DNA from: Oscillospiraceae bacterium | Lineage (GTDB): Bacteria; Bacillota; Clostridia; Oscillospirales; Acutalibacteraceae | Direction of reading: 5' to 3' | Assembly (NCBI GenBank): GCA_029004655.1 | Contig: JAQVYP010000092.1 | Location: 1 to 6,960 of the forward strand | DNA: 6,960 nucleotides | Shown: piece by piece, positions 1 to 5,335 of the stretch | How positions within the stretch are numbered: the first letter of the stretch is position 1 | Layout: each line of letters opens with the position of its first letter | Notes under the pieces: generated by a model | The model's input: only the letters and a program-made list of their open reading frames with translations | What the model was told of the DNA's origin: nothing | Databases searched by the model: none | Position numbers and translations under genes: made by a program

Positions 1-1
1 A

Positions 2-241
2 AGTATCACAAGACCAATACAGGTATATGGCTGTGAAGTGCCTGTACCGAGTGTTGAAGCAGAAATAATAGATGATGGTCAGTATGAAGAATTTGAGGAT
101 GCAAAGACAGAGGACAATACAGAAACTGACACTGAAAAAACCACTCAGCAGACGATTAATAACGCAATTGTCTTTAACCAAAGCGGGAATAACAACATTC
201 AGATTGCTAATGTCGATACGCTGACGATAAATAATAACTGA
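2..241 (+). CDS. C-terminal end of an uncharacterised protein with an N/Q-rich tail motif (5' end outside the window)
   Basis: The reading frame is open from the left edge to TGA at 239-241, giving about 79 residues. A GTG at 38 could serve as a start, but no ribosome binding site precedes it and the frame continues upstream, so this is read as the tail of a longer protein. The visible part has a short segment (SITRPIQVYGCEVPVPS), a strongly acidic, Thr-rich and probably disordered linker (EIIDDGQYEEFEDAKTEDNTETDTE), and a terminal motif VFNQSGNNNIQIANVDTL followed by TINNN. The same motif recurs near the N-terminus of the next gene, 13 bp downstream, so the two are probably co-transcribed and functionally paired. 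The linker-plus-motif layout suggests a tethered interaction or oligomerisation tail, but this is inference. The main domain lies outside the window and the function cannot be assigned. Confidence 0.6.
   Translation, partial: SITRPIQVYGCEVPVPSVEAEIIDDGQYEEFEDAKTEDNTETDTEKTTQQTINNAIVFNQSGNNNIQIANVDTLTINNN
170..223 (+). other. First copy of the VFxQxGxxNxQIA peptide motif (C-terminal tail)
   Basis: This stretch encodes VFNQSGNNNIQIANVDTL at the end of the first, partial protein. It aligns without gaps to the second copy at 315-368, sharing V, F, Q, G, N, Q, I and A at the same positions, with conservative S/T, N/D and L/V changes. The two copies differ much more as DNA than as peptide, so this looks like a conserved protein motif rather than a recent DNA duplication. 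Confidence 0.6.
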
Positions 242-254
242 AAGGGCAGATATT

Positions 255-893
255 ATGAGTAACGATTTACAACTGACAACCTCCAAAATTCTGCCTGCCG
301 AAACAAGACCGGCCGTTTTTACGCAAACTGGGGATAAAAATACGCAGATAGCGCACGCCAATAGTGTTAATCAGGTTATTAATATTTTCGTACCCAGCAT
401 AGCTCAACAGCCAGGTGGCACAATGAACGCCTGCGTATCACTTAATCTTGATTGCTATAATCTGTTCGTCATAGGCGCAGAGGATTTTCAAGGTGGACAC
501 TTTATTGTACCGAAAGACCGTGCGCTGACAGAAAGTATGGCTGACGAAACAAAAAAACAGTTCTCTGCTTTGAACGCTGATGCCATTGCACAAATTAGGA
601 CTTTCCCATCTCTGTTTGCGAGCGAGAATCATCAATACGGAAAAACAGATGACACTCACATGTCCTATTTTGGATTGGTTACCGATGTTAGGATTCAGGA
701 CAATGGTATAAAGGTGTATTTTTATAAGCTTTCTACGATACCACAGCAAAAACTAAATCAGATCGCTTTTGAGCTTGCCCTTGGAAAAGCCGCCTTCTTC
801 AATGAACTGAATCGTACCCACTGGGCGATAAAGAGAGTCAACCTGATTGAAGAATTACGAACAGCAGGAATCAGCGTTCTTGCCCCCACATAA
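255..893 (+). CDS. Uncharacterised 212-residue protein with N-terminal VFxQxGxxNxQIA motif
   Basis: An intact gene with ATG at 255 preceded by AAAGGG (241-246) at 8-nt spacing; stop TAA at 891-893. I do not recognise the family. No signal peptide or membrane segment is visible, so it is probably cytoplasmic. Residues 1-20 are a variable leader. Residues 21-38 carry VFTQTGDKNTQIAHANSV, matching the tail of the preceding protein, followed by a beta-prone stretch (VINIFVPS). Residues 57-212 look like a separate globular domain: a mixed segment with VIGAEDFQGGHFIVPKDRAL (72-91), a beta-hairpin-like stretch YFGLVTDVRIQDNGIKVYFY (138-157), and a C-terminal part with ELNRTHWAIK (184-193) and a final helix. 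The Asn-Arg-Thr-His-Trp cluster is the most distinctive candidate for a conserved functional site. It lies 13 bp after the first gene and upstream of an R-M operon, so a role in defence or in a mobile element is possible. That rests on location only. Confidence 0.85.
   Translation: MSNDLQLTTSKILPAETRPAVFTQTGDKNTQIAHANSVNQVINIFVPSIAQQPGGTMNACVSLNLDCYNLFVIGAEDFQGGHFIVPKDRALTESMADETKKQFSALNADAIAQIRTFPSLFASENHQYGKTDDTHMSYFGLVTDVRIQDNGIKVYFYKLSTIPQQKLNQIAFELALGKAAFFNELNRTHWAIKRVNLIEELRTAGISVLAPT
315..368 (+). other. Second copy of the VFxQxGxxNxQIA peptide motif (N-terminal)
   Basis: Encodes residues 21-38 (VFTQTGDKNTQIAHANSV) of the 212-residue protein. It is the partner of the motif at 170-223. 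The motif is at the C-terminus in one product and near the N-terminus in the next, so each may mark a flexible edge used for pairing. Confidence 0.6.
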
Positions 894-929
894 AAGCGGT
901 ACGGTTCCTTATAAACAATGAATATAAAT

Positions 930-934
930 GGAGG
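930..934 (+). promoter_or_regulatory. Ribosome binding site GGAGG that fixes the start of the HTH gene at 943
   Basis: GGAGG lies 8 nt before ATG 943. The upstream in-frame ATG at 928 overlaps this site by one base and has no site of its own, so 943 is the better start. Confidence 0.8.
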
Positions 935-942
935 AAAATATA

Positions 943-1143
943 ATGAACCACGAGCCAGAAAACACTACGCCGGAAAAATGGGTCAATCTTGAAGACATAG
1001 CAGAGCACCTCAGTTTAAGTACAGATACAGTTCGCGCCTGGGTGAAAGAAGGAAAATTGCCGGTATATCGCGCAGGCAAGCGATACAAGTTCAAAATCTC
1101 TGAGGTAGATGAGTGGGTCAGAGAAGGTAAGATCAATGAATAA
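943..1143 (+). CDS. Small excisionase-family (MerR-like) helix-turn-helix DNA-binding protein
   Basis: A 66-residue protein consisting almost entirely of one winged helix-turn-helix domain of the HTH_17/excisionase type. Residues 13-33 (WVNLEDIAEHL, then LSTDTVRAWV) form the helix-turn-helix. KEGKLPVYRAGKRYKFKISEVDEWV (35-59) is the usual wing, basic patch (RAGKRYKF) and closing helix. ATG 943 is chosen because GGAGG stands 8 nt upstream. Domains of this type act as phage excisionases or as small transcription factors. No integrase gene is visible and hsdM follows after 190 bp, so a regulator of the R-M operon is the better reading, possibly binding the inverted repeats downstream of its own stop. 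It lies 49 bp after the previous gene and may also be read through from it. DNA binding is well supported; its target and role are inferred. Confidence 0.88.
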   Translation: MNHEPENTTPEKWVNLEDIAEHLSLSTDTVRAWVKEGKLPVYRAGKRYKFKISEVDEWVREGKINE

Positions 1144-1184
1144 AAATCCGAAATTCAAGTAGTATGTGCGCAAAGATATATATG

Positions 1185-1200
1185 TATTGAAGTGTCAATA
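1185..1200. repeat. Perfect inverted repeat TATTGA-N4-TCAATA (possible operator)
   Basis: TATTGA at 1185-1190 and its exact reverse complement TCAATA at 1195-1200 are separated by AGTG. The 16-bp dyad begins 42 bp after the stop of the small HTH gene and lies upstream of the possible hsdM promoter. This is the size and symmetry expected of a site for a dimeric small DNA-binding protein. Binding is inferred, and a 6-bp dyad can also occur by chance in AT-rich DNA. Confidence 0.4.
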
Positions 1201-1251
1201 TGCTCAGTTAGACAACATCGTTTAGCGAGAGAATTCTTCATATGGGACACT

Positions 1252-1260
1252 TGCTCTAAT
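1252..1260 (+). promoter_or_regulatory. Possible extended -10 promoter element for hsdM
   Basis: The bases TGCTCTAAT (1252-1260) fit TGnTATAAT with one mismatch in the hexamer (TCTAAT for TATAAT). No good -35 box lies at the standard distance; TTCTTC (1234-1239) is a weak candidate with short spacing. If used, transcription would start near 1267 and leave a leader of about 67 nt containing the 24-bp palindrome. Confidence 0.3.
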
Positions 1261-1290
1261 AAAAGGATGATTATACCAACAAAAATATGT

Positions 1291-1314
1291 CTTAAGTGAT
1301 GTACATTGCTTGAG
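1291..1314. repeat. 24-bp imperfect palindrome in the hsdM leader
   Basis: The left arm CTTAAGTGATGT (1291-1302) and right arm ACATTGCTTGAG (1303-1314) pair at 9 of 12 positions, and the other three are G-T pairs that would be tolerated in RNA as G-U. The core ATGTACAT (1299-1306) is a perfect palindrome. It ends 6 nt before the hsdM Shine-Dalgarno sequence. It could be an operator near the transcription start or an RNA hairpin that affects access to the ribosome binding site; its right arm also overlaps a second SD-like GAGGAG (1312-1317). There is no following T-run, so it is not a standard terminator. Confidence 0.45.
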
Positions 1315-1333
1315 GAGATGAGGGAGAACGACT

Positions 1334-4078
1334 ATGAATAAGCAACAATTAGCGTCAAAAATATGGGAATCTGCGAATAAAATGCGTTCAAAAATTGAAG
1401 CGAATGAGTACAAAGATTATATTCTGGGCTTCATTTTTTATAAATTCCTGTCCGATAAGGAAGTTGACTATCTGAAGAAAGCTGGATGGCCAGATGATGC
1501 AATAGAAGAGCTGACCGAAGAAGATACTGAAACGGTTAATGACTGCCGGAAAAACCTCGGATATTTCATCGCGTATGATAACCTATTTTCCACCTGGCTT
1601 GTCAAAGGCAGAGATTTTGATGTTTCCAATGTTACGGATGCGCTTTCTGCTTTTAACCGTTTAATCGATGTGCATCACAAAAAGGTATTCAACAAAATTT
1701 TCGATACACTGGACACCGGTCTGAGCAAACTCGGCGATACTTCGGGAGCGCGGACAAAAGCCATCAGCGGTCTGCTTCAGCTTATCAAGGATATTCCTAT
1801 GAACGGAAAACAGGACTATGACGTTCTCGGTTTCATATACGAATATCTGATCAGTAACTTCGCTGCCAACGCTGGTAAGAAGGCAGGCGAATTTTATACG
1901 CCACATGAGGTATCCCTTCTGATGTCAGAAATCGTTGCAGATCATTTGAAGGACAGAGATAAAATTGAAATCTATGACCCCACAAGCGGATCGGGTTCCT
2001 TGTTGATAAACATCGGTCGTTGCGTGGCAAGACACATCAGCAATAAGGACAATATCAAATATTACGCACAAGAAATCAAAGAGAATACTTATAACCTCAC
2101 GCGTATGAACCTTGTCATGCGCGGCATCCTGCCGGATAACATCGAAACGCGCAATGGTGACACATTGGAAGAAGACTGGCCGTTCTTTGATGAGGAGCAT
2201 GCGTATTCACCGCTGTACGTGGATGCGGTCGTTTCCAATCCGCCGTATTCTCAGCATTGGGATCCGGTAGACAAAGAGAGCGACTCGCGTTATTCCCGAT
2301 TTGGAGTCGCACCGAAGAGCAAGGCAGACTATGCTTTTCTGCTGCATGACTTGTATCATGTTAAACCGAACGGCATCATGACCATTGTTTTACCCCATGG
2401 CGTTCTGTTCCGTGGCGGTGAAGAAGGTGAAATCCGCCGGAATCTAATTGAACAGAATCACATTGATACAATCATTGGCCTTCCCGCCAATATCTTTTTC
2501 GGGACTGCTATTCCGACTATTATCATGGTGCTGAAACAGAAACGCCCAAATACGGATGTTTTGATAGTGGATGCGTCAAAGGGCTTTGCAAAGGTCGGTA
2601 AAAATAACAAGCTGAAAGCATCAGACATTAAAAAGATCGTTGATACCGTTGTTGGACGAAAAGACATTGATAAATATTCCTGCCGTGTAAAAAGAGATAA
2701 AATCCGCCAAAACGAGTACAACCTGAATATCCCTCGTTATGTGGATTCCTCAGATGCTGGCGAAACATGGGATATTTACGCTACCATGTTTGGCGGTATT
2801 CCAAATGCTGAGATAGAACTGCTGAGAGATTACTGGCTGTCATTCCCACAGCTTAGAGATATTCTATTTACTAACGACGGCACACCGTATTCCGCTTTGG
2901 CTGTTGGTGATGTGAAAGAAGCTATTTTCAACAGTGAGGATGTAAAAACCTTTATCGGTACGTTTGAAGCGGCCTTTGCCGGATTTGATGCTTATATGGA
3001 AGATGAGCTGATCGGCAAAATGAATGAACTCAATGTTTCCAAGGAAGAAGCTGTAATCAGCCGCCATATCTTTGAGCGTATTATTTCTGTTCCCTTGGTG
3101 GACAAATATAAGGCATATCAGCTACTTGACGACGAGTGGATTAAAATATCAATTGACCTTGAAATCATTCAGACAGAAGGTTTTGCTGCCACGAAGCAGG
3201 TCGACCCGAATATGGTCATCAAGAAAAAGGACGGCATCGACGAAGAGGTACAGGATGGTTGGGTTGGTCATGTGATACCCTTTGAATTAGTGCAGACCAC
3301 GCTGCTGAAAGATAAAGCCGATGAAGTCAAGGAAAAAGAGCTGCGGCTTGAGGACATTGCAGTAGAATACTCTGAAATCATCGATTCCCTATCTGAAGAG
3401 GATAAAGAGGGCGACTTTCTGAACGACGATAATACTGCTTTTGTCACCGCTGGCGTGAAAGCCAAAGTCAAAGAGATTTATATGGATGTGGAGTCTAAAG
3501 AGCTTACCGGTCTGTTTGGGTATCTTGCTTTGCTGGATGAAAAAGCCGGTAAGGCGGACAAGCTGCGGTATATTGCGGAGCACCCGGAAGTGGATTGGTC
3601 TGCGATAGAAGGCAGCGGTGTCTATGCCAAGGGAAAGGTGGCAGCGCGTGTTAAAGCTCTACAAGCAAGTTTTACTTTCCCGGAAGATTCCTTTGAAGCC
3701 AAATTGATTCTGGTGGAAACATTGATGGTAGAGGAAAAAGAAGTCAAGCGGGAAGCAAAGGAACTTGCCGCAGCCTTACATTTACTTACGAAGGTGACGA
3801 TTGAAAACCTTTACGATGAGCAGGTGATTGACTTTCTAAAGCTGAAATGGATTCAGCCGTTGAATAGGTCTCTGCATGAGATGACTGGAGAAATCATCGA
3901 CGCACTTGTAAAATCTGTACAGACGCTTTCTGAAAAATATGCTGTTACCTACACGGACTTAGAAACACAGATAGAGGAATCGGAAAAGTCCCTTTCCACC
4001 ATGATTAACGAGCTGGAAGGCAGCGATTTCGATATGCAAGGACTTTCCGAACTGAAAATGCTGCTTGGAGGTGAATAA
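1334..4078 (+). CDS. hsdM: Type I restriction-modification methyltransferase subunit HsdM (long form)
   Basis: An N6-adenine DNA methyltransferase subunit that uses S-adenosylmethionine and methylates the target chosen by HsdS. ATG 1334 follows AGGGAG (1321-1326) at 7-nt spacing. Residues 1 to about 155 are the helical HsdM N-terminal domain (KIWESANKMRSKIEANEYKDYILGFIFYKFL). The catalytic domain shows motif X EFYTP (186-190), the SAM-binding motif I DPTSGSGS (215-222) and the catalytic motif IV NPPY (302-305), all intact. The methylase part ends near EYNLNIPRYVD (461-471). The remaining ~440 residues are an extension over the ~520-residue HsdM proteins of EcoKI and EcoR124I. It includes LVDKYKAYQLLDDEW (588-602), DGWVGHVIPFELVQ (641-654), a charged helical stretch around 655-690, and a C-terminal helix LETQIEESEKSLSTMINELEG (876-896) that may contact HsdS. 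The stop lies one base before the hsdS ATG, implying translational coupling. Function is very secure; the role of the extension is not known to me. Confidence 0.97.
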   Translation: MNKQQLASKIWESANKMRSKIEANEYKDYILGFIFYKFLSDKEVDYLKKAGWPDDAIEELTEEDTETVNDCRKNLGYFIAYDNLFSTWLVKGRDFDVSNVTDALSAFNRLIDVHHKKVFNKIFDTLDTGLSKLGDTSGARTKAISGLLQLIKDIPMNGKQDYDVLGFIYEYLISNFAANAGKKAGEFYTPHEVSLLMSEIVADHLKDRDKIEIYDPTSGSGSLLINIGRCVARHISNKDNIKYYAQEIKENTYNLTRMNLVMRGILPDNIETRNGDTLEEDWPFFDEEHAYSPLYVDAVVSNPPYSQHWDPVDKESDSRYSRFGVAPKSKADYAFLLHDLYHVKPNGIMTIVLPHGVLFRGGEEGEIRRNLIEQNHIDTIIGLPANIFFGTAIPTIIMVLKQKRPNTDVLIVDASKGFAKVGKNNKLKASDIKKIVDTVVGRKDIDKYSCRVKRDKIRQNEYNLNIPRYVDSSDAGETWDIYATMFGGIPNAEIELLRDYWLSFPQLRDILFTNDGTPYSALAVGDVKEAIFNSEDVKTFIGTFEAAFAGFDAYMEDELIGKMNELNVSKEEAVISRHIFERIISVPLVDKYKAYQLLDDEWIKISIDLEIIQTEGFAATKQVDPNMVIKKKDGIDEEVQDGWVGHVIPFELVQTTLLKDKADEVKEKELRLEDIAVEYSEIIDSLSEEDKEGDFLNDDNTAFVTAGVKAKVKEIYMDVESKELTGLFGYLALLDEKAGKADKLRYIAEHPEVDWSAIEGSGVYAKGKVAARVKALQASFTFPEDSFEAKLILVETLMVEEKEVKREAKELAAALHLLTKVTIENLYDEQVIDFLKLKWIQPLNRSLHEMTGEIIDALVKSVQTLSEKYAVTYTDLETQIEESEKSLSTMINELEGSDFDMQGLSELKMLLGGE
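4067..4071 (+). promoter_or_regulatory. hsdS ribosome binding site inside the end of hsdM
   Basis: GGAGG lies within the last codons of hsdM, 8 nt before ATG 4080. It supports 4080 rather than the in-frame TTG at 4065, which would place the SD inside the coding region. Ribosomes finishing hsdM at 4078 would be positioned to start hsdS, which fits coupled production of the M and S subunits. Confidence 0.75.
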
Positions 4079-4079
4079 A

Positions 4080-5321
4080 ATGGTTGAAAATACGAATAAA
4101 CCAGCCATTAGGTTCGCCGGATTTACTGAAGCTTGGGAACAGCGTAAGGTTGGAGAACTGCTCATGGAACGCAATGAGCAAGCACCTATGAGCGATGAAT
4201 ATCCCCTTATGGCTTTCATAGCGAACGAGGGTGTTGCACCAAAGGGAGAACGGTACGACCGAAGCTCATTGGTGTCTGATGCAGAAAACAAGCTGTATAA
4301 GCGGACAGAATTTGGCGACTTTATTTACAGTTCGAATAATCTTGAAACCGGATCAATCGGTTTGAATAAGTATGGAAAAGCCTCTATTTCACCCGTTTAC
4401 AGCATTTTTCAACCAACAGGAATAGCAGATTCTGATTTCTTAGGTCGCCGTTTGGTTCGCAAAGATTTTATCAATGCAATGGTCAAGTGGCGTCAGGGCG
4501 TAATTTACGGACAATGGCGAATCCACGAATCGGATTTTGTAAAAATCGAAATTTCTGTTCCATCAGTAGAAGAACAACGAAATATTGGTGCTTATCTTGA
4601 TAACCTTGACAACCTTATCACCCTTCATCAGCGTAAGTATGAAAAGCTTGTTTGTATAAAAAAATCGTGCTTGGAAAAGATGTTCCCGAAGAACGGCGCA
4701 AAAGTGCCGGAAATTCGTTTTTCTGGATTTGCGGATGTTTGGGAACAGCGTAAGTTGGCTGACTTATGTGAGAAGTTCACTGATGGTGACTGGATTGAAT
4801 CAAAAGACCAAAGCGGTTCAGGCGTCCGATTGGTGCAAACGGGTAATGTCGGTGTGACGGAATACTTGGACAAGCCCAACAATATGAAATGGGTTTCTCT
4901 GGAGACCTTTGAACGGCTACATTGTGAAGAAGTATTCCCCGGCGATCTTCTCATTTCAAGATTGCCAGAGCCAGCCGGAAGAGCCTGTATTATGCCGAAA
5001 TTAGGCATAAAAATGATTACGGCGGTTGATTGCACTATCGTCAGAACAAAGTCGGATTATTGCAATGAATTCCTGGTTCAATACTTATCATCGCAGAGCT
5101 ATTTTAATGAGGTGAATACGGCACTTGCAGGCGGTACACGGCAAAGAATAAGCCGTAGCAATCTTGCTTCATTTGATGTGCCTACACCATCCACATTTGA
5201 GGAACAACAGCAAATAGGTACATTCTTACGCAACCTCGACAACCTTATCACCCTTCATCTGCGTGAGTTAGAAAAACTGAAAAACATCAAGAAAGCAATG
5301 CTGGAGAGAATGTTTATCTGA
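4080..5321 (+). CDS. hsdS: Type I restriction-modification specificity subunit HsdS
   Basis: The DNA-recognition subunit; with two HsdM it forms the methylase, and with HsdR the full restriction enzyme. It is 413 residues long, normal for a full two-domain HsdS. Layout: a short entry motif IRFAGFTEAWEQRK (10-23); target-recognition domain 1 (about 24-162); central conserved helical region EEQRNIGAYLDNLDNLITLH to CLEKMF (164-202); a second entry motif IRFSGFADVWEQRK (about 212-225); target-recognition domain 2 (about 226-372); distal conserved helix EEQQQIGTFLRNLDNLITLH to MLERMF (374-412). The conserved regions are near copies, giving the expected two-fold pseudo-symmetry, while the two recognition domains are dissimilar, so a bipartite asymmetric target is expected. 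The target sequence cannot be read from the protein. The start at 4080 is set by GGAGG at 4067-4071. The frame is intact. It overlaps no gene; 1 bp separates it from hsdM and 14 bp from hsdR. Confidence 0.97.
   Translation: MVENTNKPAIRFAGFTEAWEQRKVGELLMERNEQAPMSDEYPLMAFIANEGVAPKGERYDRSSLVSDAENKLYKRTEFGDFIYSSNNLETGSIGLNKYGKASISPVYSIFQPTGIADSDFLGRRLVRKDFINAMVKWRQGVIYGQWRIHESDFVKIEISVPSVEEQRNIGAYLDNLDNLITLHQRKYEKLVCIKKSCLEKMFPKNGAKVPEIRFSGFADVWEQRKLADLCEKFTDGDWIESKDQSGSGVRLVQTGNVGVTEYLDKPNNMKWVSLETFERLHCEEVFPGDLLISRLPEPAGRACIMPKLGIKMITAVDCTIVRTKSDYCNEFLVQYLSSQSYFNEVNTALAGGTRQRISRSNLASFDVPTPSTFEEQQQIGTFLRNLDNLITLHLRELEKLKNIKKAMLERMFI
4133..4148 (+). repeat. hsdS entry-motif direct repeat, copy 1
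   Basis: The 16-mer TTGGGAACAGCGTAAG is identical to 4739-4754 and encodes WEQRK at the start of target-recognition domain 1. Together with the larger repeat at 4569-4684 it marks the modular boundaries of hsdS. Confidence 0.85.
4569..4684 (+). repeat. hsdS conserved-region direct repeat, copy 1 (central)
   Basis: Encodes the central conserved helix (residues 164-202). It aligns at a constant offset of 630 bp with 5199-5314, including a 22-bp identical block at 4608-4629 / 5238-5259 that encodes DNLITLH. The block is close enough to serve as a site of homologous exchange between recognition domains. Confidence 0.85.
4739..4754 (+). repeat. hsdS entry-motif direct repeat, copy 2
   Basis: Identical 16-mer to 4133-4148, 606 bp downstream, encoding the second WEQRK at the start of target-recognition domain 2. 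Confidence 0.85.
5199..5314 (+). repeat. hsdS conserved-region direct repeat, copy 2 (distal)
   Basis: Encodes the distal conserved helix of HsdS (residues 374-412), the partner of 4569-4684. The 22-bp identical core is at 5238-5259. Confidence 0.85.
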
Positions 5322-5335
5322 AAAAGGAGGCAAAT

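Larger units (their letters stand above)
1144..1333 (+). promoter_or_regulatory. Non-coding control region before hsdM
   Basis: The largest gene-free gap in the window (190 bp). It is AT-rich, contains no credible ORF, and shows no GC-rich hairpin plus T-run that would make a terminator. It holds an inverted repeat (1185-1200), a pair of inverted 7-mers (AAGTGTC at 1190-1196 and GACACTT at 1246-1252), a possible extended -10 element (1252-1260), a 24-bp imperfect palindrome (1291-1314) and the hsdM ribosome binding site. Such a density of symmetric elements in a short gap suggests a promoter-operator for the hsd genes. Confidence 0.55.

Noticed and set aside
423..425. Internal in-frame ATG (residue 57) in the 212-residue protein, preceded by AGGTGG at 4 nt
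   Set aside because: It would give a product lacking the N-terminal motif, which is an attractive idea, but the spacing is short and the site weak compared with the AAAGGG before 255. Not enough to call a second product.
928..942. Upstream ATG for the HTH gene adding MEENI
   Set aside because: This ATG overlaps the GGAGG that is correctly spaced for ATG 943 and has no ribosome binding site of its own.
894..942. Possible promoter before the HTH gene (TATAAA at 910-915)
   Set aside because: A 5/6 match to a -10 box is common in AT-rich DNA, and no -35 box lies at a usable distance (TTGCCC at 880-885 is 24 bp away). Read-through from the upstream gene is simpler.
1144..1333. Searched for a terminator, tRNA, CRISPR repeat or attachment site next to the excisionase-like gene
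   Set aside because: There is no GC-rich hairpin with a T-run, no tRNA-like fold, no regularly spaced repeats and no integrase. The excisionase similarity alone does not show that this is the edge of a mobile element.
4065..4079. TTG start for hsdS overlapping hsdM
   Set aside because: The GGAGG at 4067-4071 would lie inside the coding region. ATG 4080 is at ideal spacing and the resulting protein has a normal length.
4628..5035. 135-residue open frame on the minus strand
   Set aside because: It lies opposite hsdS, with no domain signal and no start signal; it is a shadow ORF.
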